64,000 nucleotides of DNA from Niveispirillum fermenti (GTDB taxonomy: Bacteria > Pseudomonadota > Alphaproteobacteria > Azospirillales > Azospirillaceae). The notes below the pieces were generated by a model that did no database searches, was not told the DNA's origin, and worked only from the letters and a program-made list of their open reading frames with translations. A program made the position numbers and the translations under genes. Of this stretch, positions 16,831 to 24,605 are shown piece by piece; position 1 is the stretch's first letter, and every line of letters starts with the position of its first letter. The DNA lies in contig NZ_JBLTXA010000007.1 in assembly GCF_048066175.1 (NCBI RefSeq), positions 200,937 to 264,936 on the forward strand. Direction: 5' to 3'.

Positions 16831-16858
16831 CCCCTGCCATACGTGTGCCAGTCGGCGC

Positions 16859-16894
16859 GGATACCGGGGTCGAGATCTCTCGACCCCGGTATCC
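16859..16894. repeat. Perfect 17-bp inverted repeat
   Basis: The arm 16859-16875 (GGATACCGGGGTCGAGA) is followed by two bases and its exact reverse complement at 16878-16894. It sits just after the E2 stop and before a separate terminator. Near-perfect symmetry with almost no loop suggests either a binding site or a mobile-repeat remnant more than a normal terminator. Confidence 0.6.
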
Positions 16895-16911
16895 GGCATA
16901 CAGACGGGCGA

Positions 16912-16951
16912 AGGGCCGGTGCGGATCATCCGCGCCGGCCCTTTGTCTTTT
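16912..16951 (+). terminator. Rho-independent terminator after the E1/E2 operon
   Basis: GGGCCGGTGCGGA (16913-16925) pairs with TCCGCGCCGGCCC (16929-16941) over 13 positions with one G-U, a 3-base loop, and a T-rich tail TTTGTCTTTT directly after. Confidence 0.8.
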
Positions 16952-16980
16952 GTGGCCACGTCAGGGCTGGATGCGGGGGG

Positions 16981-17406
16981 CTATAACAGGCCCCGTTCCT
17001 CCGCCGTCTTCACGTCCGGGTCCAGCCCGATTTCCCGCAAGGCCTCGATCACGGCCGTCGTGGCTGACGCGATGCAGGGAAAGCCGACATAGGGCACGGA
17101 CTGGATCAGCACCTCTTCCAGTTCCTGCACGGTCAGGCCATTGGCCACGCCGATCTTGACATGGTTTTTCAACTCAGCCGTCTGGCGCTGGGCGATCAGG
17201 ATGCCGATCACCACGAGACTGCGCTGCTTCTTCTCCAGCCCATCCCGGCCCCAGGCATCGGCGAAGGCATAGTTCACGGCCATCCGGGAGATGGCCGATC
17301 CGAACTTGCCCGAGGTGGCGGCGGCGCGCAGCGCGTCGCTGAATTTCGGCCCCATCATGCCGCCGATGACGGCAAGGCCGCGTTCCGACTTCTCATCCAG
17401 GCTCAT
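16981..17406 (-). CDS. Carboxymuconolactone decarboxylase (CMD) family protein
   Basis: 141 residues from ATG 17406 (MSLDEKSERGLAVIGG), preceded by GGGAGGAAG. The CMD domain is shown by the segment SLVVIGILIAQRQTAELKNH and the following IGVANGLTVQELEEVLIQSV. The CxxC pair of AhpD-type peroxidases is absent, so it belongs with the decarboxylase/isomerase-like branch. It lies 17 bases after the stop of the D-aminoacylase-like gene and is probably co-transcribed with it. Its exact reaction is unknown; in degradation islands such small proteins often act on lactone intermediates. Confidence 0.83.
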   Translation of the reverse strand: MSLDEKSERGLAVIGGMMGPKFSDALRAAATSGKFGSAISRMAVNYAFADAWGRDGLEKKQRSLVVIGILIAQRQTAELKNHVKIGVANGLTVQELEEVLIQSVPYVGFPCIASATTAVIEALREIGLDPDVKTAEERGLL

Positions 17407-17423
17407 GCTGCCTTCCTCCCTGT

Positions 17424-19142
17424 TCACGCTGCCGCCGGTTTCGCACCACGAACCAGACGCCCCGGCAGGGCGCCTGTGGCACGGCCGTTACGGTAGGTGA
17501 CCTGGCCCGATACGATCGTTGCCTCGTACCCGTCGGCCTTCTGGCTGAGGCGGCGGCCATCCGCCGGCAGGTCGCGCTTCACGCGGGGGGCATAAAGTGC
17601 CAAGCGCTCCATGTCGATCACGTTCAGGTCGGCTTTGTAGCCCGGCTTCAGCACGCCGCGATCCAGCAACCCCACCGTGGACGCGGTTTCCCGCGCCAGC
17701 ATGCTGACGGCTTTTTCCACGGTCAGACGCTTCTGGTCACGGACATATTCGGTCAGGACGAAGGTCGGGAAGGCCGCATCGCAGATCATGCCATAATGCG
17801 CCCCACCATCGCCCAGCCCCAGGACCGTCCCCGGCAGCCCGAACAGGTCGGCCGCCGCATCCATGCGCCCGTTTTCCGTATTGCCCATGGGGCAGTAAAG
17901 AATGGCGCGGCCGTTCTGGCGCAGCAACTCGTCATACATCAATTCCCGTTCGCCCACGCCCAGCCTTTCCGCCCGCGCCTTGATGCTGTCATCGGGCGAG
18001 GGGTTGTAGTTCGGCGGGTCGCCCAGCGGGAACAGCAGGTGGGTTTGCTGCACGACCCACAGGAAGAACGGGTTGGGGTCCTGCGGCTCCTCCGCCAGCA
18101 GGCGGGCGCGGAAGGCCGGGTCGCGCATCACCGCCAGCTTCTCGGCTAGGGGCAGGTTCTCGATCTCCTTGTAGGACGGGTTCAGCGAGAACGGATGATA
18201 GGACAGGTCCAGCCCGAACAGCATGCCGATGGGCCGCGGATAATATTGCCCGTGGATGGGCAGACTGTCGGCCGCCGCCTTGGTGACGCCATCCAGATAG
18301 CCACGCCAGCCGCCGGCAATCTGGTCCCCCGTCAGCAGGCTGAAATTCACGGGCCGGCCGGAATATTCAGCCAGTTCGCGGATGATGGCGAATTCCGCGT
18401 CCGATGAATTGTTGGTGTTGGGGATCAACTGGAACACGCCGGCGCCGGCATCCTTCAACCCGGCGGCCAGGGCCTTCAGTTCCTCTACCTCCGTCTGGGT
18501 GGAGGGGGCCGGGCGGCCGTCGCGGAACCGGTGGGCCAACTGACGGGAGGTGGAGACACCCAGCGCGCCGGCCCTGACCGCATCGGCCGTCAGGCGGCGC
18601 ATTTCGGCCAGGTCCTGGCCGGTCGGCGGCTCCAGATCGGCGCCGCGCTTGCCCATGACATAGACGCGCAGGGGGCTGTGCGGCAGTTGGGCCGCGAAAT
18701 CGATATCGGTCCGGCGCACCGACAGCGCGTCCAGATAGTCGGGGAAGGTTTCCCAGTTCCAGGGCACGCCCTCGGCCATCACCACTTCGGGAATGTCCTC
18801 CACCCCCTCCATCAGCTTGATGGCCATCTGCTGGTCTCCGGCATGCACGGGCGCGAAGCCGACACCGCAATTGCCCATGATGACGGTCGTCACCCCATGG
18901 TCGGACGACGGGGCCAGCCGGCTTTCCCACGTCACCTGCCCGTCATAATGGGTGTGGACATCGACAAAGCCCGGCGTGACGACCATGCCGGCAGCGTCGA
19001 TCACCTGGTCGGCGGTGCCGTCCACCACGCCCACGGCGGCAATGCGGTCGCCCTTGATGGCGACGTCGCCGGTGAAGGCCGGGCCACCCGTTCCATCCAC
19101 GACGGTGCCGCCACGGATCAGCAGATCATAATGCTGGCTCAT
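17424..19142 (-). CDS. N-acyl-D-amino-acid deacylase-like amidohydrolase
   Basis: 572 residues from ATG 19142 (MSQHYDLLIRGGTVVDG), preceded by GGGAGGATT. The composite beta-sandwich start (IKGDRIAAVG, VTPGFVDVHTHYDGQ with His63 and His65) and LGLGDGGAHYGMICD are typical of the COG3653 D-aminoacylase family, which are zinc hydrolases of N-acyl bonds. The length is normal. Members in degradation islands are often annotated this way although their substrates are other cyclic amides or esters. It is followed by the CMD gene and preceded, after 181 bases, by a LysR gene on the same strand. Confidence 0.85.
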   Translation of the reverse strand: MSQHYDLLIRGGTVVDGTGGPAFTGDVAIKGDRIAAVGVVDGTADQVIDAAGMVVTPGFVDVHTHYDGQVTWESRLAPSSDHGVTTVIMGNCGVGFAPVHAGDQQMAIKLMEGVEDIPEVVMAEGVPWNWETFPDYLDALSVRRTDIDFAAQLPHSPLRVYVMGKRGADLEPPTGQDLAEMRRLTADAVRAGALGVSTSRQLAHRFRDGRPAPSTQTEVEELKALAAGLKDAGAGVFQLIPNTNNSSDAEFAIIRELAEYSGRPVNFSLLTGDQIAGGWRGYLDGVTKAAADSLPIHGQYYPRPIGMLFGLDLSYHPFSLNPSYKEIENLPLAEKLAVMRDPAFRARLLAEEPQDPNPFFLWVVQQTHLLFPLGDPPNYNPSPDDSIKARAERLGVGERELMYDELLRQNGRAILYCPMGNTENGRMDAAADLFGLPGTVLGLGDGGAHYGMICDAAFPTFVLTEYVRDQKRLTVEKAVSMLARETASTVGLLDRGVLKPGYKADLNVIDMERLALYAPRVKRDLPADGRRLSQKADGYEATIVSGQVTYRNGRATGALPGRLVRGAKPAAA

Positions 19143-19323
19143 CACAAATCCTCCCTTGCCGCCTGTCGGGCCGGCCGGCGATGCCGGCGGGATGGCGGCG
19201 GTTTTCTGTGGCGCCGGGCCCGCCAACGGGACCCCGGCCATGACCGTTCCGGAGCCCATCATAGCGGCTGCACCGCCCGCCAACACCCTGCACGACGCCG
19301 CAACAGACCTGTCGGCGCGCATT

Positions 19324-20250
19324 CTACAAGGATGCGATATCTGGCCAGACCGACGTGACATGATCGGCCAGGAAACCCGCCACCGCCCGCACGGCCGCAT
19401 CCCCGGCCCGCCCCCCGGGACAGGTCATGACCACGGGCACCGTCAGAGAGCAAAGGCCGGGCAGCAGGCGGACCAGACTACCATCGGCCAGGGCCGCCGC
19501 TGCCAGGATGTCCAGCGTCTGGGCGATGCCGGCCCCGGCCGCGCAGGCTGCGATCATGGCCGCCCCGTCATTGAAGGTCAGGGCCGGACGGGGCCGCAGC
19601 CACAGGGCCTCCCCCTCCCCCTGGAACCGCCAGCGGCGGCCATCCGGCGTTTCCCGGCTGGCATAGAGGATGCCGTCATGGTCCAGCAGGTCGGGCAACC
19701 CGACGGGTGTGCCATGCCGGGCCAGATAGGCCGGGGCCGCCACCATGATGTACCGCGCCATCCCCAGCGTGACGGGGCGGATATCCTGGTGCGCATCGGC
19801 CGGAGGTGCCCCGACGCGCACCAGGATATCCGCCCCGTCGGCGCGATAAAGGGTCCCCCGGTCGCCCAGCGCCAGATCGATGACGATGTCGGGATATTGC
19901 GCCCGGCAGGCCGGCAGCAGCGGAACGACCAGGGTGCCGCCCACCCCGGCCGGCGCATCGATGCACACCCGGCCCGATGGCCGGCCATCGCCGCGCCGCA
20001 CCGCATCCTGCGCCCGGCCCACCGCATCCAGGATGCCGCGCGCATGATCCAGGAAGATGCGGCCCGTGTCTGTCAGGTCCAGCCGCCGGGTGCTGCGCTT
20101 CAACAGCCGCGTGCCCAGCCCCTGTTCCAGTCGGGCCAGATGCGTGGTGACCATGGACGGCGACAGGCGCAACTGGGCCGCCGCCCGCGCCAGGGAGCCG
20201 GCTTCGACGATGGCGACGAACACCTGAAGTTCGGCAAGGGATGGCATCAT
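19324..20250 (-). CDS. LysR-family transcriptional regulator
   Basis: 308 residues from ATG 20250 (MMPSLAELQVFVAIVEAG). The winged HTH spans about residues 4-62 (GSLARAAAQLRLSPSMVTTHL) and the periplasmic-binding-protein-like effector domain follows (GRVCIDAPAGVGGTLVVPLL). It is divergent from the TauD-type dioxygenase gene at 20359, the standard arrangement for a LysR activator and its target, and the 108-base gap contains a long AT-rich dyad. It could also control the amidohydrolase/CMD genes downstream. Confidence 0.88.
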   Translation of the reverse strand: MMPSLAELQVFVAIVEAGSLARAAAQLRLSPSMVTTHLARLEQGLGTRLLKRSTRRLDLTDTGRIFLDHARGILDAVGRAQDAVRRGDGRPSGRVCIDAPAGVGGTLVVPLLPACRAQYPDIVIDLALGDRGTLYRADGADILVRVGAPPADAHQDIRPVTLGMARYIMVAAPAYLARHGTPVGLPDLLDHDGILYASRETPDGRRWRFQGEGEALWLRPRPALTFNDGAAMIAACAAGAGIAQTLDILAAAALADGSLVRLLPGLCSLTVPVVMTCPGGRAGDAAVRAVAGFLADHVTSVWPDIASL

Positions 20251-20254
20251 TCTT

Positions 20255-20286
20255 CGATATTCAGAAATTATAGCTTCAAAATATCG
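20255..20286. promoter_or_regulatory. Candidate LysR-binding dyad
   Basis: CGATATT (20255-20261) and its reverse complement AATATCG (20280-20286) flank 18 AT-rich bases in the gap between the divergent LysR and TauD genes. The surrounding sequence is much more AT-rich than its neighbours, as expected of a promoter region. Confidence 0.45.
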
Positions 20287-20358
20287 CTGATTATTCAAAA
20301 GTCCAGCAGGTGCTATCGCTTCTCCATCCACAGAAAATCATCGGGAGGAGGAAGCATC

Positions 20359-21312
20359 ATGGGCATTCAAACCCGCGCGCTGTCCGACAATCTGGGCCTG
20401 GAAGTGCTGGGCGCCGACCTGACGCGCGACCTTGATCCGGCGGCGGCAGGCGCCATCCGGGATGCCTGGATCCAATCCGGTCTGCTGCTGTTCCGGGGTG
20501 CGGGAACCAGCGACGATATCCATATGCGCGTGTCGCGCATCTTCGGGGAGATGGAGCCGGCGGCGACGGCCGACATGAACAGCCCCGACAACCCCTATCT
20601 GATGGTCCTGGCCTATGACCCGGACGACACGAAGGCGCGGTTCAACCGGCATTATGTGGTGGACGGGATCACACGGGCCGGCTGGCTGGGCTGGCACTGG
20701 GACCAGAGCTTCATGCCCACCATCGTGCGGGGTGCGGTGCTGCGCATGACCGACCCGGCGGCGGAAATGGGGGAGACGGGCTTCATCGATGCCATCGCCG
20801 CCTATGAGAGGCTGCCCGACGCCATGAAGGCCCGGATCGAGGGGCTGGAGGTAGTCTATGCGTTCAACCCCGATTTCGTGTCGGGCCAGTTCGGCTTTCC
20901 GCCGGATATCAGGGTCTACAAGGACACACCACCCCCATTGGGCAAGATGTACGACTTCCCCCCCGTGGTGCATCCGCTGGTCATCACGCAGCAGGAGACG
21001 GGCCGCAAGGTGCTGAAGCTGTCCCCCATGCATGCCCGCTACATCCTGGGCATGGACAGGGCGGAAAGCGATGCGCTGCTGACGGAACTGGCGGGACACC
21101 TGGTCGAGGACCGGTTCGCCTACTACCATTCCTGGGGCAAGGACGACATGCTGGTCTGGGACAATTGGCGCGTCATCCATTCCGCGCGGGGCGTGCCGCT
21201 GCATTGCCGCCGCCGCGCCATGCGCACGACGATCATGGGCGACTACAAGGTCGGCCGCTACCTGGACCCGGCCCTGGACCGGGAACGCAAGGTGAAGCGG
21301 CTGGTCGACTGA
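20359..21312 (+). CDS. TauD/TfdA-type 2-oxoglutarate-dependent dioxygenase
   Basis: 317 residues from ATG 20359 (MGIQTRALSDNLGLEV), with GGGAGGAGG upstream. The facial triad is visible: His113 and Asp115 in GWHWDQSF and the distal His in WRVIHSARG, with an arginine-rich 2-oxoglutarate anchor (CRRRAMRTTIMG). The family hydroxylates with Fe(II), O2 and 2-oxoglutarate, often to release sulfite, an aryloxy group or an ester side chain. Substrate unknown. Its LysR neighbour is the likely regulator. The gene ends in a convergent terminator shared with the MFS gene. Confidence 0.88.
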   Translation: MGIQTRALSDNLGLEVLGADLTRDLDPAAAGAIRDAWIQSGLLLFRGAGTSDDIHMRVSRIFGEMEPAATADMNSPDNPYLMVLAYDPDDTKARFNRHYVVDGITRAGWLGWHWDQSFMPTIVRGAVLRMTDPAAEMGETGFIDAIAAYERLPDAMKARIEGLEVVYAFNPDFVSGQFGFPPDIRVYKDTPPPLGKMYDFPPVVHPLVITQQETGRKVLKLSPMHARYILGMDRAESDALLTELAGHLVEDRFAYYHSWGKDDMLVWDNWRVIHSARGVPLHCRRRAMRTTIMGDYKVGRYLDPALDRERKVKRLVD

Positions 21313-21320
21313 TGCCAGCC

Positions 21321-21348
21321 GGGGGCGGCACCCCCATGTGCCGCCCCC
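21321..21348. terminator. Convergent hairpin between dioxygenase and MFS genes
   Basis: GGGGGCGGCAC (21321-21331) pairs perfectly with GTGCCGCCCCC (21338-21348) around a 6-base loop, between two convergent stops. There is no T-tract, so its efficiency as a terminator is uncertain. Confidence 0.55.
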
Positions 21349-21356
21349 CTGCCCCA

Positions 21357-22598
21357 TCATCCGAGGTCGATGCCCGGCTTGTCGGGATAACGGCCCAGCA
21401 GCGGATAGGTCAGCGCCGCGATCAGGAAACAGACCCCGGCCGCCAGCAGCGCGATGTCGTAGCTGCCGTACCAGTCATGGACCAGCCCGACGAGGATGGC
21501 CCCGAAGGCGGCACAGGTGCCGATGGCCAGCACCGTCAGGCCATAGATGGCGGCAAAGGCCTGCATCCCGAAATAACGGGCGATGATGAAGCCGGCCAGG
21601 TCGATCTCCGCCCCCTGGGCCAGCCCGATCAGCACGATGCAGGCCGCGGCCACCGTCAGCCCCGGCGCGTCCAGCAGGTAAAGCAGGCCACAGCCCGCCA
21701 CGGGCCCGATCGTGAAAAGGAACCCCAGGACCGGCGCCCAGACCCGATCGATCAGCAGCCCCGTGATGGCTGTGCCCGCGAAGGTGGAGACAGCCAGCAG
21801 GCTGACCAGCCCCGCCGCCACCTTGGGGTCCAGCGCCTTGGACACCAGCAGCGGCTGCAACTGCGACAGCAGCCCCACCGCCGGGCCATAGGTGAACCCG
21901 GCGGCGATGCACAGCAGCAGGATGCGGCGGTTGCGCAGCAACCGGGGCCACAGCCGCCAGCCGGCCACCGCGCCGGACCGCGCCGCAACGGCGGCCGGTT
22001 CCGGCCGGCGATCGCGGACCAGCGCCCAGGTGACGGGAAAGCTGATGAACAGGGCGACGCCGGCCAGCAGATAGAACCCGCCGCGCGACCCGTATCGCTC
22101 GATGGCGATGTAAAGCAGGACGGGCATCAGCGCGCCGGAAAGGGTCAGCCCCATGCGCGACACGGCCAGCGCCAGCCCCCGCGACTTGTCAAACCAGCTT
22201 GTCACGGCGCGGGTAAAGGACAGGCCCGTCGTGGCGATGCCGATCAGGACCAGCGCGCTCATCGCAACATAGTAATGGACCAGCGACGGGGTCAGGTTGG
22301 CCAGCGCCACATAGCAGAGCACAACCAGCAGGATGGCCGGCAGCAGGACCTTGCGCACCCCGACCTTGTCGACATAAGCACCGATGAACGGGGCCAGGAA
22401 GGCGGCCACAAGATTGGCATTGTGCGACAGCGCCTGCTGCCCGCGCGTCCAGCCGAATTCGTCCTGCAACGGCTGCACGAACAGGCTGCCCACGAAGGAA
22501 AAGACGGCATAGCAACTGGCCATGCCGATGCCGGTCCCCGCCACCACCGGCCAGTGGGCCCGCCATTCGTCACGGGCCTCGCGCGTCAGGAATGACAT
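21357..22598 (-). CDS. MFS transporter (monocarboxylate/OFA-like)
   Basis: 413 residues with about twelve hydrophobic helices; the first begins near residue 17 (WPVVAGTGIGMASCYAVF). The loop between helices 2 and 3 reads GAYVDKVGVRKVLL, a form of the MFS motif A, and GWTRGQQALSHNANL is typical of the oxalate/formate and monocarboxylate carrier branch. It likely imports the organic acid degraded by the surrounding genes. A ribosome site (GGAG) precedes ATG 22598. It is followed leftward by no co-transcribed gene; the crotonase gene at 23559 lies upstream on the same strand, 49 bases away, so the two may be one transcript. Confidence 0.88.
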   Translation of the reverse strand: MSFLTREARDEWRAHWPVVAGTGIGMASCYAVFSFVGSLFVQPLQDEFGWTRGQQALSHNANLVAAFLAPFIGAYVDKVGVRKVLLPAILLVVLCYVALANLTPSLVHYYVAMSALVLIGIATTGLSFTRAVTSWFDKSRGLALAVSRMGLTLSGALMPVLLYIAIERYGSRGGFYLLAGVALFISFPVTWALVRDRRPEPAAVAARSGAVAGWRLWPRLLRNRRILLLCIAAGFTYGPAVGLLSQLQPLLVSKALDPKVAAGLVSLLAVSTFAGTAITGLLIDRVWAPVLGFLFTIGPVAGCGLLYLLDAPGLTVAAACIVLIGLAQGAEIDLAGFIIARYFGMQAFAAIYGLTVLAIGTCAAFGAILVGLVHDWYGSYDIALLAAGVCFLIAALTYPLLGRYPDKPGIDLG

Positions 22599-22647
22599 CT
22601 TAAATTCTCCGGAAGGGAAGATCGGTCACACAGGGGATGGGGCGGCA

Positions 22648-23559
22648 TCATGCGGGCCGCCGGGCGCGCAAGCGGATACGGCCGTCGCCAAAGGGTGCGT
22701 CGCGGTTGCGCAGCGCCTCCTTCAGGCCCGCACCGGCCATGTCCTGACGGAAGCGGCTGCGGCGCGGCCCCTGGGACAGGTGCGAACGGGCGTCCAGCTC
22801 CGCGGCATAACGTTGCGACAGACGGGCACCAGCCAGTTCCATCTGCATATTCACGACCCGCTTGTGGGTGGAAAGGATTTCCGCATCCACATGCGCGATG
22901 CGGCGGGCAAGGTCCAGCGCCTCGGCATCGATCTCCGCCGCCGGATAGGCTTCCAGCACCAGACCGATGCGCGCGGCGTCCAGGCCGCTGATCGTATCAC
23001 CCGTGAACAGCATGCGCTTGGCCCATTGCGGGCCGCAATGGTAGAGCCAGAGATTGGTGGGCGGGGTCCCGTTGGCGCGGGCCGCGGGAAAGCCGATGCG
23101 CGCATCGTCGGCCGCCACCACGATATCGGCGGAAAAAGCCAGATCGGTGCCGCCGGCCAGGCAATTGCCCTGCAGCTTGGCGATGATCGGCTTGTGCAGG
23201 TCCAGCATCAGCAGCGTCATGTCCTGCTGCCGCTCCAGGTGCCAGATATCGTCGTCCAGCGTGGCGCTGCGCGTCCGGTAGAGCGCGGGGTCGTAACCGG
23301 CCGCGGCAGCGGCAGCACCGCCATAGCTGTCGCCCAGGTCATAACCGGCACAGAAATCCCGCCCCTCCCCCTGCAGCAGGATGGCGTTCACGTCCGTGCG
23401 GTCATCGGCCTCCAGCAGCGCGTCGTGGACCTCCCGCAGCATGGCGGCGGACAGGGCATTGCGCTTGTCCGGCCGGTTCAGGGTCAGCACGGCCACGCCG
23501 TCCGCCACCTCGAAACGGATGCAGGCCGTGGATTTCAGCCATTTGCCGGGATGGTCCAT
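22648..23559 (-). CDS. Enoyl-CoA hydratase/isomerase (crotonase family)
   Basis: 303 residues from ATG 23559 (MDHPGKWLKSTACIRFEV), preceded by GGGAGGCAAGGG. The crotonase signature GEGRDFCAGYDLGD and the second oxyanion segment LQGNCLAGGTDLAFSADIV are present. The C-terminal 60 residues, rich in arginine (QGPRRSRFRQDM), differ from fatty-acid hydratases. It probably hydrates or rearranges a pathway-specific CoA ester. The gene is divergent from another crotonase at 23749 across a gap with a strong inverted repeat. Confidence 0.87.
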   Translation of the reverse strand: MDHPGKWLKSTACIRFEVADGVAVLTLNRPDKRNALSAAMLREVHDALLEADDRTDVNAILLQGEGRDFCAGYDLGDSYGGAAAAAAGYDPALYRTRSATLDDDIWHLERQQDMTLLMLDLHKPIIAKLQGNCLAGGTDLAFSADIVVAADDARIGFPAARANGTPPTNLWLYHCGPQWAKRMLFTGDTISGLDAARIGLVLEAYPAAEIDAEALDLARRIAHVDAEILSTHKRVVNMQMELAGARLSQRYAAELDARSHLSQGPRRSRFRQDMAGAGLKEALRNRDAPFGDGRIRLRARRPA

Positions 23560-23644
23560 CCCTTGCCTCCCCCTGGGTCGTTGGTTTGCCGGCCGCATGA
23601 TAGGGGCCGGCCTGGAAAGGGGCGACGGCCATGGCCGGCCCCGC

Positions 23645-23672
23645 CCCTTCCATCACAGACCTGATGGAAGGG
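23645..23672. promoter_or_regulatory. Inverted repeat between divergent crotonase genes
   Basis: CCCTTCCATCA (23645-23655) and TGATGGAAGGG (23662-23672) form a perfect 11-bp dyad with a 6-base spacer. It lies centrally between the starts at 23559 and 23749, where an operator or bidirectional promoter element would be. Confidence 0.5.
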
Positions 23673-23748
23673 CCGGGGCGGGGCCATCGGTCTGGCCCGC
23701 ACCGCCGGCCGGGCATAGAGCAGGACCGGAATACCGATGGAGGAAGCC

Positions 23749-24552
23749 ATGACCGACATCCTGCGCGACGAGCCGGCACCCGGCATCTGCCGCCTGACCC
23801 TGAACCGCCCCGACGCGCTGAACGCGCTGACCTATGCCATGTATGATGAACTGGCCCGTCTGTTCACCGACCTGCGCCACGACCCGGCCGTGCGCGTGGT
23901 CATCCTAACGGGGGCCGGCCGGGGGTTCTGTGCCGGGCACGACCTGCGGGCGGCGGGGGAGCCCGGCTGGGTGCCGCCCGGACTGGGCAAGGCGCAATGG
24001 GCACGGGCCGTCATGGCCCGGCTGGGGTCGATCACGCCGCTGATCCGATCCCTGCCACAGCCGGTCATCGCCGCCGTCAACGGGGTCACGGCGGGGGCCG
24101 GATATCCACTGGCGCTGGCGGCCGACATCACCATCGCCGCCCGGTCGGCGCGGTTCGTCAACGCCTTCCACAATGCCGGCAGCGGGCATGAACTCGGCCT
24201 GTCCTATCTGCTGCCCCGGCGGGTGGGGGCGGCACGGGCCGCCGAACTGCTGCTGACGGGCCGTGCGGTGCAGGCGGAGGAGGCGGCATCCATCGGCCTG
24301 ATCCTGAAATCCGTGCCGGACGAGACATTGATGGATGAAGCGCTGGCCATGGCCGACGCCATGCTGGTCAACAGCCCCATCGGCACGGCGCTGACCAAGC
24401 AGTCGCTGTGGCTGAACGAGACGGCACCCAGCCTGGAGGCCGCCATCGAGATGGAAAGCCGCGCCATCTTCATCAGCCAGACGACGGAAGACACGGCCGA
24501 AAAGCGCCGCGCCTTCATGGAGAAGCGGCGGCCGCGCTTCACCAACCGCTGA
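23749..24552 (+). CDS. Enoyl-CoA hydratase/isomerase (crotonase family)
   Basis: 267 residues from ATG 23749 (MTDILRDEPAPGICRLTL); the in-frame ATG at 23737 is less likely because the GGAGGA ribosome site lies between the two. The motifs GAGRGFCAGHDLRAAG and VNGVTAGAGYPLALAADIT form the oxyanion hole, and the C-terminus EKRRAFMEKRRPRFTN is standard. It is the third crotonase of the island, which suggests that more than one double bond or ring position is processed. Confidence 0.9.
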   Translation: MTDILRDEPAPGICRLTLNRPDALNALTYAMYDELARLFTDLRHDPAVRVVILTGAGRGFCAGHDLRAAGEPGWVPPGLGKAQWARAVMARLGSITPLIRSLPQPVIAAVNGVTAGAGYPLALAADITIAARSARFVNAFHNAGSGHELGLSYLLPRRVGAARAAELLLTGRAVQAEEAASIGLILKSVPDETLMDEALAMADAMLVNSPIGTALTKQSLWLNETAPSLEAAIEMESRAIFISQTTEDTAEKRRAFMEKRRPRFTNR

Positions 24553-24558
24553 ACCGGC

Positions 24559-24598
24559 CGGCGGTCCGGCGGGGGCAGCACCCCCAACCGGTCCGCCG
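24559..24598. terminator. Convergent hairpin between crotonase and P450 genes
   Basis: GGCGGTCCGG (around 24560-24569) pairs with CCGGTCCGCC (around 24588-24597) with one mismatch, enclosing an inner GGGGG/CCCCC stem. It lies between two convergent stops (24552 and 24606) and probably ends both transcripts, although no T-run follows. Confidence 0.5.
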
Positions 24599-24605
24599 TC
24601 TTGCG

